A DNA stretch of 64,000 nucleotides from AC-49 sp963766605 (GCA_963766605.1 CAVYAT010000006.1:124001-188000); one strand, 5' to 3'; shown: positions 43,039-52,069, numbered from the stretch's first letter. Notes: generated by a model not told the origin, from the sequence alone. A program made the numbers and translations.

Positions 43039-43476
43039 CTACTCGACCGGCTCGCCGTTGGCCGTCAGCCCGACCTCGATGTTGCCGCGCGTCGCGTTGG
43101 AGTACGGGCAAACCTTGTGGGCGGCGGAGACGAGCTCTGCCGCCTTGGCCTGATCGGGGATCGACGGCAGCGTCACGTCGAGCTGCACCGAAAGCGCAAA
43201 GCCGCCCTCGCCGTTGGGGAACAGGTTGACCTGCGAGTCGATCGAGGCATCGGTGGCATCGAGCTCCATGCGCCGGCCGACCGCGCCGAGCGCGCCTTCG
43301 AAGCACGCCGCGTAGCCGATCGCGAACAGCTGCTCGGGGTTCGTGCCCCCGCCTTCGCCGCCGAGCTCGACCGGAGAGCGCAGGTCGACCTCGAGGACCC
43401 CGTCCGTCGTCTTGCCGTGGCCGGCGGCGCGCCCGCCGGTGACCGTCGCCTCTGCCGTGTACAGCACCTTCGCCAT
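43039..43476 (-). CDS. Organic hydroperoxide resistance protein (Ohr/OsmC family)
   Basis: The 145-residue thiol peroxidase reduces organic hydroperoxides. The two redox Cys are C58 in GYAACFEGAL and the Cys in VCPYSNATRGN (about 124), the Ohr pattern. I chose the ATG at 43476 (MAKVLYTAEATVTGGRAAG), which matches the family start. Its usual repressor OhrR is not next to it. It lies 20 bp upstream of the membrane protein pair on the same strand. Confidence 0.92.
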   Translation of the reverse strand: MAKVLYTAEATVTGGRAAGHGKTTDGVLEVDLRSPVELGGEGGGTNPEQLFAIGYAACFEGALGAVGRRMELDATDASIDSQVNLFPNGEGGFALSVQLDVTLPSIPDQAKAAELVSAAHKVCPYSNATRGNIEVGLTANGEPVE

Positions 43477-43534
43477 GTCCGCTCCCGTCCGAAGATCTCG
43501 TTGACCGAACGGGATCCTAGTCACCCGGGTGCGT

Positions 43535-43554
43535 CGCCCGGCGGGCGCCGGGCG
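43535..43554 (-). terminator. Hairpin after the beta-helix/PASTA gene
   Basis: CGCCCGGCG-GG-CGCCGGGCG is a perfect 9-bp stem with a 2-nt loop, 4 bp after the stop codon of the minus-strand gene at 43559. It would stop its transcript before ohr. Confidence 0.55.
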
Positions 43555-43558
43555 GAAG

Positions 43559-45613
43559 CTACTTGCCGACCGTCACGCCGATGCGCGTGTTGCGCGTATA
43601 GGTCTTGCCGGCGCGGCGCTGCTGGAGCACGATGCGGCCGTGGTGGGTGCGCATCTTGCGCTTCCTGACCGTCCCGAGCCGGCAGTGGGCCTTGCTCAGC
43701 AGCTTGCGTGCCTGCGCCAGCGTCTTGCCGGTCAGGCGTGGCACCTTGCACTTGGTGCTCGTGCTGGTGGTCGTCTTGGTCGTCTTGGTCGTTGTCGTCC
43801 CGCCGCCGGTGGAGCCCGAGCCGGGCGGGGCGGCGGCCGTGGTCGTGAAGGTCTGATCGGTGCCGTAGACGGCCGTCGCGCCCTGGACCGCGACGACCCG
43901 CGCGTGGTAGGTCTGGCTGGGCGCGAGGTTGGCGATCGTCGCGGCCGCGGCGACCGGCGCCGCCGCGGACCCGATCGCGGTCTGGGTCGACTGCTGGCCG
44001 TAGCTGGCGGTCGTGCCGTAGTCGAAGCGATAGCTCGTCGCCGCTCCCATCGGGTTGACGCTGCCGTGCAGCGTCGCGGTCGTGGCGCCGATCGCGTCCG
44101 GTGCCAGCCAGGCGACGGTCGGCGGGATCGCGGCGATCGTGATATCACCGGCGACCGAGGTCTGGGTGCCCTTGCCGTCGCCGACGACCAGCGTCCAGTG
44201 GTAGACGCCGGGCACGCTGTAGGTGTGGCTCGGCGACGCGACGCTCGCCGTCGCGCCGTCGCCGAAGCTCCACGCGAAGTTGGTCAGACCGGCGTCGCTG
44301 GCGCCGCTCCCGGTGAACGCCACCGGCTGGCCGATCTTGGCCGAGCCCGGGCTCGTGGCCGACGCGGTCGGCGGCTGGTGCTCGATCGCGCCGAGGTCGC
44401 GTTTGGGGCCGACGATGCGCGCGTGCCCGAACAGGTCGGTTGTCGACTCGCCGGCGGTGAGCGCCGTGGCGTCCTCGTCGAGCAGCGTCGAGTTGGCGCC
44501 GAGATGAAAGTTGCCGGCCGCCGGGTTGACGAACAGCGCCGGGTGGGTCGCGATGTCGATCGCGTCGTCGCTGTGGCCGTAGGACGTGTTGCCGGTCGCT
44601 GTGCCGGCTGTCGCGGGCGACGTCAGCGCCGTGTGGTGGAGGTCGATCGAGGCCAGCGTGCCGGCACCCTCGAGCGTTACGCCCTGCGGGTAGCCGCTGG
44701 CGACCGAGTCGAACACGGAGATCGACGCGGTGCCGACGTCGCTGTGGGCCCAGAACGGCGGCGTGGGCGACGAATCGGCGGCGACCGCGGTGATCTGGCG
44801 CGCGGTGATCGCCACCGTGCGGCCGGTGCCGCCCGACGTGGCGCGCAGCGCGGTCGCGCCCGAGGCGGTGCGGATCAGCGAGTCGTCGATCGTCAGCGCG
44901 GCGTTGGCGGTCGCGGACTGGATCGCGACGCCGTTGTTGCCGGCGCCGGTGGCGCTCAGCGTCAGGCGATGGGCGGTCAGCGCGGCCGGGCCGAGGTCGA
45001 CCAGGGCGCTCGAGCCGGTCAACTTCGAGTCGGAGATCGACGACGCCAGGGCCGGAGCGACGCTGACCGCGGTCGCCGTGCCCGACGCGGTGACGGTGCT
45101 GTTACGGATCGTGAGCGTTCCGGACGAGCCGACGCCACTGCCGGTTCCCTGCGTCGCATCGACGGTGACACCATCGAGCGTCAGCGCACACGGCGTGTCG
45201 CCGGTGATCGCCGCCGTCGTCGCGCCGGTCGGGACCCGGACCTGGATGTTGTGCAGCGTCACCGGGCCGCCGAGACACTCGAAGACGGGATGCGGATCAC
45301 CGGAGGAGTGCGTCAGAACCGTCGGGTCGGTCGTCGACGTGCCCAGGATCGTGACCGTGTGGTTGGCGATGCTCGGCGCCGGATACTGGAGCTGGTTCTC
45401 GGGCACCGTGCCCGGGCCGATCTCGACCGTCGACGTCGCCTGCGTGTCGGCCGCGGCGGCGTTCAGCGCGTTCTGCAGCGTGCCCTCCGCCGTGCACCCC
45501 GGATCGGGCACGCCAAGGCAGAACGTCGTTGCACTCGCGGGGCCGGCCAGCGCGAGGACGCTCGTGACCACGAGCGCCGTAGTCAGGGGAATCACACCAC
45601 GGGACATGCTCAT
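43559..45613 (-). CDS. Secreted beta-helix/PKD/PASTA-domain protein
   Basis: The 684-residue product starts with a signal peptide (GVIPLTTALVVTSVLALAGP). Residues about 30-400 look like a right-handed beta-helix with many Ser/Thr/Ala turns (DGVTVDATQGTGSGVG). A PKD domain follows at about 430-510 (FAWSFGDGATASV), then a fibronectin-type segment (GSVNPMGAATSYRFDYG) and a Thr-rich linker. A C-terminal PASTA-like domain (CKVPRLTGKTLAQARKLLSK) ends the protein. PASTA domains bind muropeptides or beta-lactams. It may anchor to peptidoglycan; adhesion or matrix role is inferred. Start at ATG 45613; an ATG at 45607 is possible. Confidence 0.7.
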   Translation of the reverse strand: MSMSRGVIPLTTALVVTSVLALAGPASATTFCLGVPDPGCTAEGTLQNALNAAAADTQATSTVEIGPGTVPENQLQYPAPSIANHTVTILGTSTTDPTVLTHSSGDPHPVFECLGGPVTLHNIQVRVPTGATTAAITGDTPCALTLDGVTVDATQGTGSGVGSSGTLTIRNSTVTASGTATAVSVAPALASSISDSKLTGSSALVDLGPAALTAHRLTLSATGAGNNGVAIQSATANAALTIDDSLIRTASGATALRATSGGTGRTVAITARQITAVAADSSPTPPFWAHSDVGTASISVFDSVASGYPQGVTLEGAGTLASIDLHHTALTSPATAGTATGNTSYGHSDDAIDIATHPALFVNPAAGNFHLGANSTLLDEDATALTAGESTTDLFGHARIVGPKRDLGAIEHQPPTASATSPGSAKIGQPVAFTGSGASDAGLTNFAWSFGDGATASVASPSHTYSVPGVYHWTLVVGDGKGTQTSVAGDITIAAIPPTVAWLAPDAIGATTATLHGSVNPMGAATSYRFDYGTTASYGQQSTQTAIGSAAAPVAAAATIANLAPSQTYHARVVAVQGATAVYGTDQTFTTTAAAPPGSGSTGGGTTTTKTTKTTTSTSTKCKVPRLTGKTLAQARKLLSKAHCRLGTVRKRKMRTHHGRIVLQQRRAGKTYTRNTRIGVTVGK

Positions 45614-45666
45614 TCCCGTCAATCGGATGCCTATGCGAGCGCTTGAAGAGCTGTCTAGAACACCCG

Positions 45667-46392
45667 CTAAACCGGTCGGCGACGCGTGATGGCCACGGTG
45701 GCCGCCACGCCGGCGAGCGCGAACGCGCCGAGCATGGCCAGCGGGCGCGCCAACGCGCCGCCGCTCAGCGCCGCGCGGTAGGCATCGAGCGCCCAGTAAC
45801 CGGGCGACACGGGCCCCGCGGCGCGCAGCCACGACACGAGCAGGTAACTGGGCACGAGCGCTCCGCCGATGATGGTCATCGCCAGCGCGAACAGGTCGCC
45901 GGCCGCGCTGAGCTGCGCGGCGCTGCGCATGAGCGTCGACGCGGCCGTGCCGAGCAGCAGGATGCACGCGCTCCAGGCAACGACGACCGTGGCCAGCGCG
46001 GCAAGCGACGGTGGCGTCAACCCGTACGCGAGCGCCGCGAACGAGAACAGGATCGTCTGCTGGACGACGAGCGCCGCGAACACCGGCACCGCCTTGGCCG
46101 CGAGCACCTCCGACATCGGCGCCGGGCTGCTGTGCAGGCGATCCCAGGTGTGCCATGCGCGCTCGTCGAGCAGCATCGCGCCGACCGTCTTGAGCGCGAA
46201 CAGCGCGAACATGACCGCCATCGCCGACGCCGCCTGCGCTGCGCCATCGAGCCCGCCGCGGCCCAGCGCGGTGAACATCGGCTTGAGCACGACGATCACC
46301 AGCAGCGGCATGACCGTGTAGCCGATCAGCGGTCCGGGATCGCGAACGATGAGGATCGCCTGGTGGCGGGTCTGCGCAAGGAACCTAGGCAT
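45667..46392 (-). CDS. ABC-2 type transporter permease
   Basis: The 241-residue membrane protein has six or so transmembrane segments (GYTVMPLLVIVVLKPMF, VMFALFALKTVGAMLL, VVVAWSACILLLG and others) and the ABC-2 pattern DERAWHTWDRLHSSPAP. It probably exports a drug or lipid with the ATPase encoded upstream, whose gene it overlaps by 8 bp. I chose the ATG at 46392 (MPRFLAQTRHQAILIVRDP). Confidence 0.85.
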   Translation of the reverse strand: MPRFLAQTRHQAILIVRDPGPLIGYTVMPLLVIVVLKPMFTALGRGGLDGAAQAASAMAVMFALFALKTVGAMLLDERAWHTWDRLHSSPAPMSEVLAAKAVPVFAALVVQQTILFSFAALAYGLTPPSLAALATVVVAWSACILLLGTAASTLMRSAAQLSAAGDLFALAMTIIGGALVPSYLLVSWLRAAGPVSPGYWALDAYRAALSGGALARPLAMLGAFALAGVAATVAITRRRPV

Positions 46393-47113
46393 GTGACGGC
46401 ACCAGCTCGCGGTAGAGGTCGTCGAGCGTGTCGGGCTCGGTGGCGGCCGCGGCACGCAGGGCGTCGCGCTCGCCGCGGGCGACGATGCGACCGCGGTCGG
46501 CGACGGCCAGCGTCGCCCCCAGCACATCGAGCTCGGGTAGGTAGTGCGTCGTGTAGACGATCGCCGCGCCGTCGGTGGCCGCCTCGCGCACGGCGCCCAG
46601 CAGCGCCTCGCGCGTCAGCGGGTCGGCACCGACGGTCGGCTCGTCGAGCAGCAGCACCGGCGGGCGATGGATCATCGCCGTCGCGGCCTGGACTCGGCGC
46701 TGCTGTCCGCCCGACAGCATCGACACGCGGCGGTCAAGCACCTCGTCGAGGTGCAGGCCGGTGGCGACGCGGGTGATCGCGGCGGGCATGTCGCGCCGGC
46801 GCACGCCGTGCAGCGCGGCAAACACCGTCAGGTTCTCGCGCGCCGTCGCCGTCGGGTAGAGCGCCAGCTCCTGCGGTGCGATGCCGAGCATCGCCCGCGC
46901 CCGGCGCGGCTCGGCGCGGACGTCGACGCCGGCGACGGTCAGCGAGCCGTCGTCGAGCGTCACCAGGCCGGCGACGGCGCGCGCGAACGTCGTCTTGCCG
47001 GCGCCGTTGTGCCCGACAAGGCCAACGATCTCGCCGGGCTCGACGGCGAGCTCGAAGCCGCGCAGGGCGTGGGTGTCGCCGAACCGCTTGTGGAGGTCGT
47101 GTGCGTGGATCAT
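46385..47113 (-). CDS. ABC exporter ATP-binding subunit
   Basis: The 242-residue ATPase has Walker A GHNGAGKTT, signature LSGGQQRRVQAATAM, Walker B VLLLDEPTVGADP and the switch His in YTTHYLPE. It is of the DrrA/CcmA type used by exporters. I chose the ATG at 47113 (MIHAHDLHKRFGDTH); a TTG at 47119 is an alternative. It is divergent from the TetR gene, with a palindrome between them. Confidence 0.9.
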   Translation of the reverse strand: MIHAHDLHKRFGDTHALRGFELAVEPGEIVGLVGHNGAGKTTFARAVAGLVTLDDGSLTVAGVDVRAEPRRARAMLGIAPQELALYPTATARENLTVFAALHGVRRRDMPAAITRVATGLHLDEVLDRRVSMLSGGQQRRVQAATAMIHRPPVLLLDEPTVGADPLTREALLGAVREAATDGAAIVYTTHYLPELDVLGATLAVADRGRIVARGERDALRAAAATEPDTLDDLYRELVPSHA

Positions 47114-47129
47114 GGGCAATGTATATCAC

Positions 47130-47146
47130 GTATGCATATGGCATAC
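47130..47146. promoter_or_regulatory. Probable TetR operator between divergent genes
   Basis: GTATGC-ATATG-GCATAC is a perfect 6-bp inverted repeat with a 5-nt spacer. It stands out as AT-rich in this genome and lies in the 60-bp gap between the divergent exporter ATPase and TetR starts. A second CATACTC half-site lies at 47159-47165. The TetR protein encoded alongside is the natural candidate to bind it and repress both genes. Confidence 0.65.
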
Positions 47147-47173
47147 TCTTTGGCCTGTCATACTCACGACGCG

Positions 47174-47722
47174 ATGGCTCGTCCCGCCCAGATCGATCGT
47201 GCCGCGGTGCTCGCGACAAGCCTTCAGATCGCCGACGAGCACGGCCTCGCGGCGGTCACGATGGCGGCGGTCGCGCAGCGACTCGGGGTGACGCCGATGG
47301 CCCTCTATCGCCATGTGGCCAACAAGGCCGACCTGCTCGACGGCCTCGTCGAGAGCCTGCTGACCGAGTTCACGTTGCCGCCGTCGGAGCTGTCATGGGA
47401 GGCGCGCCTGGCCGCGATCGGCGACGCGATCCGCGCCACCGCGCGCCGCCACCCCGACGTCTTCGTGCTGCTGCTGCGGCTCTCCGCCAGCACGCCGACG
47501 GCGCGCCACGTGCGCGACGAGATCTACGCCGCGCTGCGGGAAGGCGGCGTCCCCGAGGCCGACGTCCCGCAGACCGAACGGCTCATCAGCACGATGGTCC
47601 TGGGCTTTGCCGCCAGCGAGGCCGGCGGCCGCTTCTCGGGCCACAGCCGGGCCGCGATCGACGCCGACTACGCGGCGCTCGAGGACGTGGTCCGTGCATT
47701 GGTCACACAGCGGTTGCCGTGA
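47174..47722 (+). CDS. TetR-family regulator
   Basis: The 182-residue protein has the helix-turn-helix MAAVAQRLGVTPMALYRHVA near residue 40 and a helical C-terminal ligand domain. It is divergent from the ABC exporter operon across the palindrome, so it probably represses that operon and itself. The ligand may be the exported compound. Confidence 0.88.
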   Translation: MARPAQIDRAAVLATSLQIADEHGLAAVTMAAVAQRLGVTPMALYRHVANKADLLDGLVESLLTEFTLPPSELSWEARLAAIGDAIRATARRHPDVFVLLLRLSASTPTARHVRDEIYAALREGGVPEADVPQTERLISTMVLGFAASEAGGRFSGHSRAAIDADYAALEDVVRALVTQRLP

Positions 47723-47749
47723 GGCAAAGCGGCGTACCATTGACCGAGC

Positions 47750-48250
47750 ATGATCCGCGTACGCCACATCCTCGTGGTCTGCGAGGACACCCCCGATGGA
47801 GACCACGCGCTGTTCGCGGCCGCCGGCATGGCCCAGCAGATGGGCACGCCCCTCACGGTCGCCGCGGTGGCTGACGTCAACCCGCGTCGCTCGTGGCGCG
47901 GCTACGGCGCCACCGGCACCGCCGCGATGATCATCGAGCGCGCCGAGCGCGAGGACGCCGCGATGCGCCTGCGCAGGGCGGGCGTGCTGCTGACCGACCA
48001 GCCCGACGTGCAGTTCGTCACGGCCTACGGCTCACGCACCAACGCGCTGATCGAGACCGCCGCGACCTACGACTGCGATCTGATCGTCGTCCCGGCCGGC
48101 CCGGTCCGCCGGCTGCACGTGCTGCCGCCGCGCGATGGCACGCGCACGCTGCGCCGTAGGGCACAGGTGCCGGTGCTCCAAACGCCGCCGGCGGCGTCCA
48201 ACAGCCTCACGCGCCGGCTGCTGTCCGAGCCGCCCGCGCCGTCGGCCTAA
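47750..48250 (+). CDS. Universal stress protein-like protein
   Basis: The 166-residue protein has a Usp fold start (HILVVCEDTPDGDHALFAAA) and CDLIVVPAGPVRR, then a long tail. The ATP-binding GxxGx9GS motif of UspA is not clear, so it may be a non-nucleotide-binding member. The C-terminus is hydrophilic and Pro/Ser-rich. It stands downstream of the TetR gene. Confidence 0.7.
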   Translation: MIRVRHILVVCEDTPDGDHALFAAAGMAQQMGTPLTVAAVADVNPRRSWRGYGATGTAAMIIERAEREDAAMRLRRAGVLLTDQPDVQFVTAYGSRTNALIETAATYDCDLIVVPAGPVRRLHVLPPRDGTRTLRRRAQVPVLQTPPAASNSLTRRLLSEPPAPSA

Positions 48251-48275
48251 CCGCAGGCGTCCTAGAGTCCCGGCC

Positions 48276-49373
48276 ATGATCACCACCGAGCTGATCGTCG
48301 ATCCGACCGCGTTCGCACAGCAGACGGGCTGGGAGGCCAAGCCCCAGGGCATGTGCCGCGGCGAGGTCTGCCTCCCGGCGCCGGAAGCACTGCGCGACAA
48401 CGGCCGCGTCGACGTGGAGGCCGCCGCTGCGACCCTGGGCATGGCGCTCGTGCACGACGAGCAGCACGGGCTGTGGGCGCTCGGCCCGGCCGCCGGCGGG
48501 CGCGCGCTGACCACCGCGGTCGCCGCCGACCCACTGCTCGCCGATCGCGACGGGGCGCCGTTTCGGCTGTCGTCGCTGCGCGGCCGCAAGGTCGTTCTCG
48601 TCTCGTGGGCCAGCTGGTGTGGCTGCCGCGACCACCTCGCCGCCTGGCAGCGGCTGCACGCTGAGCTCGAGCCCCGCGGTCTGACCGTCGTCACCGTCGC
48701 GCTGGACATCGACCCGGCGATGGCCGTGCCGTTCATCGACGCAGCGCAGCCGACCCACCCGTCGCTGATCGACACCACGCACATCACCGACGCCGCGTTC
48801 GGCTTCATCAACGTGCCGATGGCCGTCTGGATCGACGAGGCCGGCGTGCTCGTGCGGCCGGCCGAGATGGCCGCCGTCGAGCCCGCCCGGGGTCGCGATC
48901 GCCCGATCTCGCCGCGCCTGCCCGACGACGTGCGCGAGGTGATCGCCGAGGCGCGCAAGATCCCCGACAACGCGGCCGAGTACCGCGCCGCCCTGGAGGA
49001 CTGGGTCGCCGACGGCGCCGAGTCGCGCTTCGCGCTGGCGCCCGGCGAGGTCGTGGCGCGCAGCGCTCCGCGCCCGGCGCAGGAGGGCCGTGCCGCCGCA
49101 TGCTTCGAGCTCGGCCAGCATCTGTGGCGCAGCGAGGGCGAGGCGGCGGCGATGCCGTGGTGGAAGCAGGCCCACGCGCTGTTCCCCGAGAACTGGACGT
49201 ACAAGCGCCAGGCGTGGACGATCGCCACGACGCCGCCCGGAGCGCCCGCGCCGGACCTCGATCCAGGGGCCAGCGACGAGTACGGCACGAGCTGGCTGGA
49301 CGATGTCCGCCGGATCGGCGGCGGCGAGCACTACTACCCGCCGGCCGCGCCCGATCTCATCAGTCTGCCCTGA
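48276..49373 (+). CDS. Thioredoxin-fold (ResA/TlpA-like) protein with a C-terminal helical domain
   Basis: The 365-residue protein has a thioredoxin fold in the middle (about 85-215) with the redox motif WASWCGCRDH near residue 110. The two Cys are encoded by TGT and TGC. The N-terminal 80 residues add a CRGEVC pair. The C-terminal part (about 220-365) is rich in Trp and helices and looks like a repeat helical domain. No signal peptide is visible, so it is probably cytoplasmic. The substrate is unknown. Confidence 0.7.
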   Translation: MITTELIVDPTAFAQQTGWEAKPQGMCRGEVCLPAPEALRDNGRVDVEAAAATLGMALVHDEQHGLWALGPAAGGRALTTAVAADPLLADRDGAPFRLSSLRGRKVVLVSWASWCGCRDHLAAWQRLHAELEPRGLTVVTVALDIDPAMAVPFIDAAQPTHPSLIDTTHITDAAFGFINVPMAVWIDEAGVLVRPAEMAAVEPARGRDRPISPRLPDDVREVIAEARKIPDNAAEYRAALEDWVADGAESRFALAPGEVVARSAPRPAQEGRAAACFELGQHLWRSEGEAAAMPWWKQAHALFPENWTYKRQAWTIATTPPGAPAPDLDPGASDEYGTSWLDDVRRIGGGEHYYPPAAPDLISLP

Positions 49374-50955
49374 CCAGCGTCCCGTCGGCCAGCTGCGCGC
49401 GCAGCACCTTCTTGTCGAACTTGCCGACCGACGTCTTGGGCACCTCGTTGATGAACTCGACATGGTCGGGCAGCCACCACTTGGCCACGCGGCTCGAGAG
49501 GTACTCGCGCAGGCCGTCGCCGTCCAGCGCACTGCCCTCGCGGCGCACGACGCATGCGCAGGGGCGCTCGCTCCAGCGCTCGTCGGGGACGGCCACGACC
49601 GCCGCCTCGAGGACGTCAGGGTGGCCCATGATCTCGTTCTCGAGCTCGACCGAGCTGATCCACTCGCCGCCCGACTTGACCAGGTCCTTGGTCCGGTCGA
49701 CGAGCTTGATCCAGCCGCCGTCGGAGACCTCGGCGACGTCGCCGGTGCGCAGCCAGCCGTCGTCGGTGAACTTCTCGGCCGCGGTCTCGTCGTTGAAGTA
49801 GGTCCGCGCGATCGTCGGCCCGCGCACCTGGAGCTCGCCACCGGACTCCTCGTCGATGCGGAACTCGACCAACGGCACGGTGCGCCCGGCCAGCACTTGG
49901 AGCTCGAAGCCCGCGTCGCTGCCCTGCTCGACCCCGGCCGGTAGTCGGCTGACCGAGGCCAGCGGACTCGTCTCGGTCATGCCCCAGCCCTGGATGATCG
50001 GGATCCCGAAGCGCTCGTGATAGGCGCGGATCAGGCTCTCGGGAACCGCCGAGCCGCCGACGAGCAGGCGGTTCAGCGACGACAGGTCGGGCTCGGGATC
50101 GAGGCCGAGGATGCCCTGCCAGATCGTGGGAACGCCGCTGGAGGTCGTCACGCGCTCGGCGGTGATCCGCTCGGCCAGCGCGTCTGGCGTCATCCGCGGG
50201 CCGGGCAGCACGATCCGCGCCCCGGCCATCGCCGCCGCGTAGGGCTGCCCCCACGCGTTGGCGTGGAACATCGGGACAACCGGCATCAGCGTGTCGTGCT
50301 CGGTCAGGCCGATCGACCCCGCCTGGTTGACGAGCAGCGAGTGCAGGACCGTCGACCGGTGGGAGTAGACGACGCCCTTCGGGCGGCCGGTCGTGCCTGA
50401 CGTGTAACACATGGCCGCGGCCGCGTTCTCGTCGACGTCGGGGAACTGGAAGTCGGGATCGCCGGACGCGATCAGGTCCTCGTAGTCCAGGGCGCCCTCG
50501 CGCGTCGCGTCGCAGTCGGGCATCAGGATCTCGTGTTCGACGCCGTCGAAGCGGGGCATCTGGCCGGCGAGCGACGCGTCGAGGAAGATCACGCGGTCCT
50601 CCGCGTGGCCGACGATGTAGCGGATGTCGTCCTCGAACAGGCGGATGTTCAGCGTGTGCAGGACGGCGCCCATCGACGGCACGGCGAGGTAGAGCTCGAG
50701 ATGGCGGCGCGAGTTCCAGCCGAAACTGGCCACGCGGTCGCCGGGGCCGATGCCGAGACCGACCAGCGCGCTGGCCAGGCGCCGCGCGCGGGCCACGACC
50801 TCGCCGTAGGACGAGCGTTCGATCCCGTCGGCGGTGACGCTGACGACGTCGACGTCGGCGAACTGCTGCTCCGCGCGATGGGCGATCGTGCGCACAAGCA
50901 GCGGGGTCTCCATCATCAGCCCGCCCATGGGCGTGGCCGGTGCTTGCGTGGTCAT
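49360..50955 (-). CDS. Fatty-acid acyl-CoA synthetase (AMP-forming)
   Basis: The 531-residue ANL-superfamily enzyme activates fatty acids to acyl-AMP, then acyl-CoA. It has the AMP motif YTSGTTGRPKGV, the GWGMTETSP motif, WLRTGDVAEV and the catalytic Lys region VPKTSVGKFDKK near the C-terminus. It resembles medium or long-chain synthetases (FadD-like). Its end overlaps the convergent thioredoxin-fold gene by 14 bp. Confidence 0.93.
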   Translation of the reverse strand: MTTQAPATPMGGLMMETPLLVRTIAHRAEQQFADVDVVSVTADGIERSSYGEVVARARRLASALVGLGIGPGDRVASFGWNSRRHLELYLAVPSMGAVLHTLNIRLFEDDIRYIVGHAEDRVIFLDASLAGQMPRFDGVEHEILMPDCDATREGALDYEDLIASGDPDFQFPDVDENAAAAMCYTSGTTGRPKGVVYSHRSTVLHSLLVNQAGSIGLTEHDTLMPVVPMFHANAWGQPYAAAMAGARIVLPGPRMTPDALAERITAERVTTSSGVPTIWQGILGLDPEPDLSSLNRLLVGGSAVPESLIRAYHERFGIPIIQGWGMTETSPLASVSRLPAGVEQGSDAGFELQVLAGRTVPLVEFRIDEESGGELQVRGPTIARTYFNDETAAEKFTDDGWLRTGDVAEVSDGGWIKLVDRTKDLVKSGGEWISSVELENEIMGHPDVLEAAVVAVPDERWSERPCACVVRREGSALDGDGLREYLSSRVAKWWLPDHVEFINEVPKTSVGKFDKKVLRAQLADGTLVRAD

Positions 50956-51009
50956 GCGGCCTCTCCTGTCCGGAATCCGCCACTAGCCTACGCCGGATCC
51001 GGCGCCGCG

Positions 51010-51540
51010 TCAGCCCAGCGCCGACTCGATCGCCTGGGCGATCTGCGGGTCGTCGGGCTTGGTCTTGGTCGACCAGCGGGTGAGGAGGGTTCCGTCAGCG
51101 CCGACGAGGTACTTGGTGAAGTTCCACGCCGGTGGGCCGGAGTCGGGCTGGCGCGCGAGGTCGGCCCACAGCGGGTGCGGCTGCGCGCGGACCGAGACCT
51201 TCTCGGTCATCGTGAATGCGACGCCATAGTTGCGCTGGCAGAACGCGCCGATCTCCGACGCGTCGTCGAGCTCCTGGTCGTTGAAGTCGCCCGACGGCGT
51301 CCCGACGATCTGCAGGCCGCGCTCGTGGTAGTCGTCGTAGAGCTTCTGGAGCCCCTCGAACTGCGGCGTGTAGCCGCACTTGCTCGCCGTGTTGACGAAC
51401 AGCGTCGGATGCCCGCGCAGCGTCTCGAGGTCCAGCGTCCCGCCTTCGAGCAGCCCGATCGTGTGCGCGTAGACGTCGGTCGGCGCGTCGAGCTTGTCGG
51501 TGTGCGACAGGTACATCTTGGCGGTCGAGAGGAGTCCCAT
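51010..51540 (-). CDS. Glutathione peroxidase-family thiol peroxidase
   Basis: The 176-residue protein has the peroxidatic Cys in NTASKCGYTPQFEGLQKLY (C55), encoded as Cys and not Sec, the IVGTPSGDFNDQE stretch (normally with a Gln or Asn in this position) and the WNFTKYLV motif. Actinobacteria largely lack glutathione, so thioredoxin is the likely reductant. I chose the ATG at 51540 (MGLLSTAKMYLSH); a GTG at 51549 is possible. Confidence 0.88.
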   Translation of the reverse strand: MGLLSTAKMYLSHTDKLDAPTDVYAHTIGLLEGGTLDLETLRGHPTLFVNTASKCGYTPQFEGLQKLYDDYHERGLQIVGTPSGDFNDQELDDASEIGAFCQRNYGVAFTMTEKVSVRAQPHPLWADLARQPDSGPPAWNFTKYLVGADGTLLTRWSTKTKPDDPQIAQAIESALG

Positions 51541-51596
51541 TGCCCGCACCCTAGCGACCGACGATCATCTGCTGCAAAACCGTCTCGTGACCGACC

Positions 51597-51606
51597 TATC
51601 TTGATA
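51597..51606. promoter_or_regulatory. Possible MarR-box upstream of the MarR gene
   Basis: TATC-TT-GATA is an AT-rich inverted repeat 11 bp before the MarR start. Such short palindromes often serve as auto-regulatory sites in this family. The arms are only 4 bp, so support is weak. Confidence 0.3.
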
Positions 51607-51616
51607 AGCTGCGGTT

Positions 51617-52069
51617 ATGGATCTCGGTCTGCTCCTCTCCCAGGCGAGTCACGGTCTGAACATGGAGATGACCGCGCGGCTCGCGCCGCTCGGCATCACT
51701 CCGCGGTCGTACTGCGTGCTGACGAAGGCGCTCGACGGCAACTTCAGCCAGGGTGAGATCGCCGACCAGTGCGACCTCGACAAGACGACGATGGTCGTCA
51801 CGATCGACCAGCTCGAGGCGGCCGGTTGGGCGCGCCGTGCGGCCTGCCCGAGCGACCGCCGCACGCGCCTGATCGAGGTCACGCCGGCCGGACGCCGGAT
51901 CGTCGCCCGCGCGGCGAAGGTCGTCGACGGCGTCCACGCGGATGTGCTCGGCGATCTGCCGGCAGACCAGCGCGATGTGTTCGTAACCGCGCTCGAAGGT
52001 CTGACCGCCGGGCGCCTTTCGGCCCCGATGGAGTGTGAGCGCGCACCGCGCCGCCGGGCCGCCGTCTAG
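51617..52069 (+). CDS. MarR-family regulator
   Basis: The 150-residue winged-helix protein has the recognition helix region EIADQCDLDKTTMVVTIDQL and the wing RRTRLIEVTPAGRRIV. It lies 51 bp upstream of an MFS drug exporter on the same strand, the usual arrangement for a repressor of efflux. The ligand is unknown. Confidence 0.92.
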   Translation: MDLGLLLSQASHGLNMEMTARLAPLGITPRSYCVLTKALDGNFSQGEIADQCDLDKTTMVVTIDQLEAAGWARRAACPSDRRTRLIEVTPAGRRIVARAAKVVDGVHADVLGDLPADQRDVFVTALEGLTAGRLSAPMECERAPRRRAAV

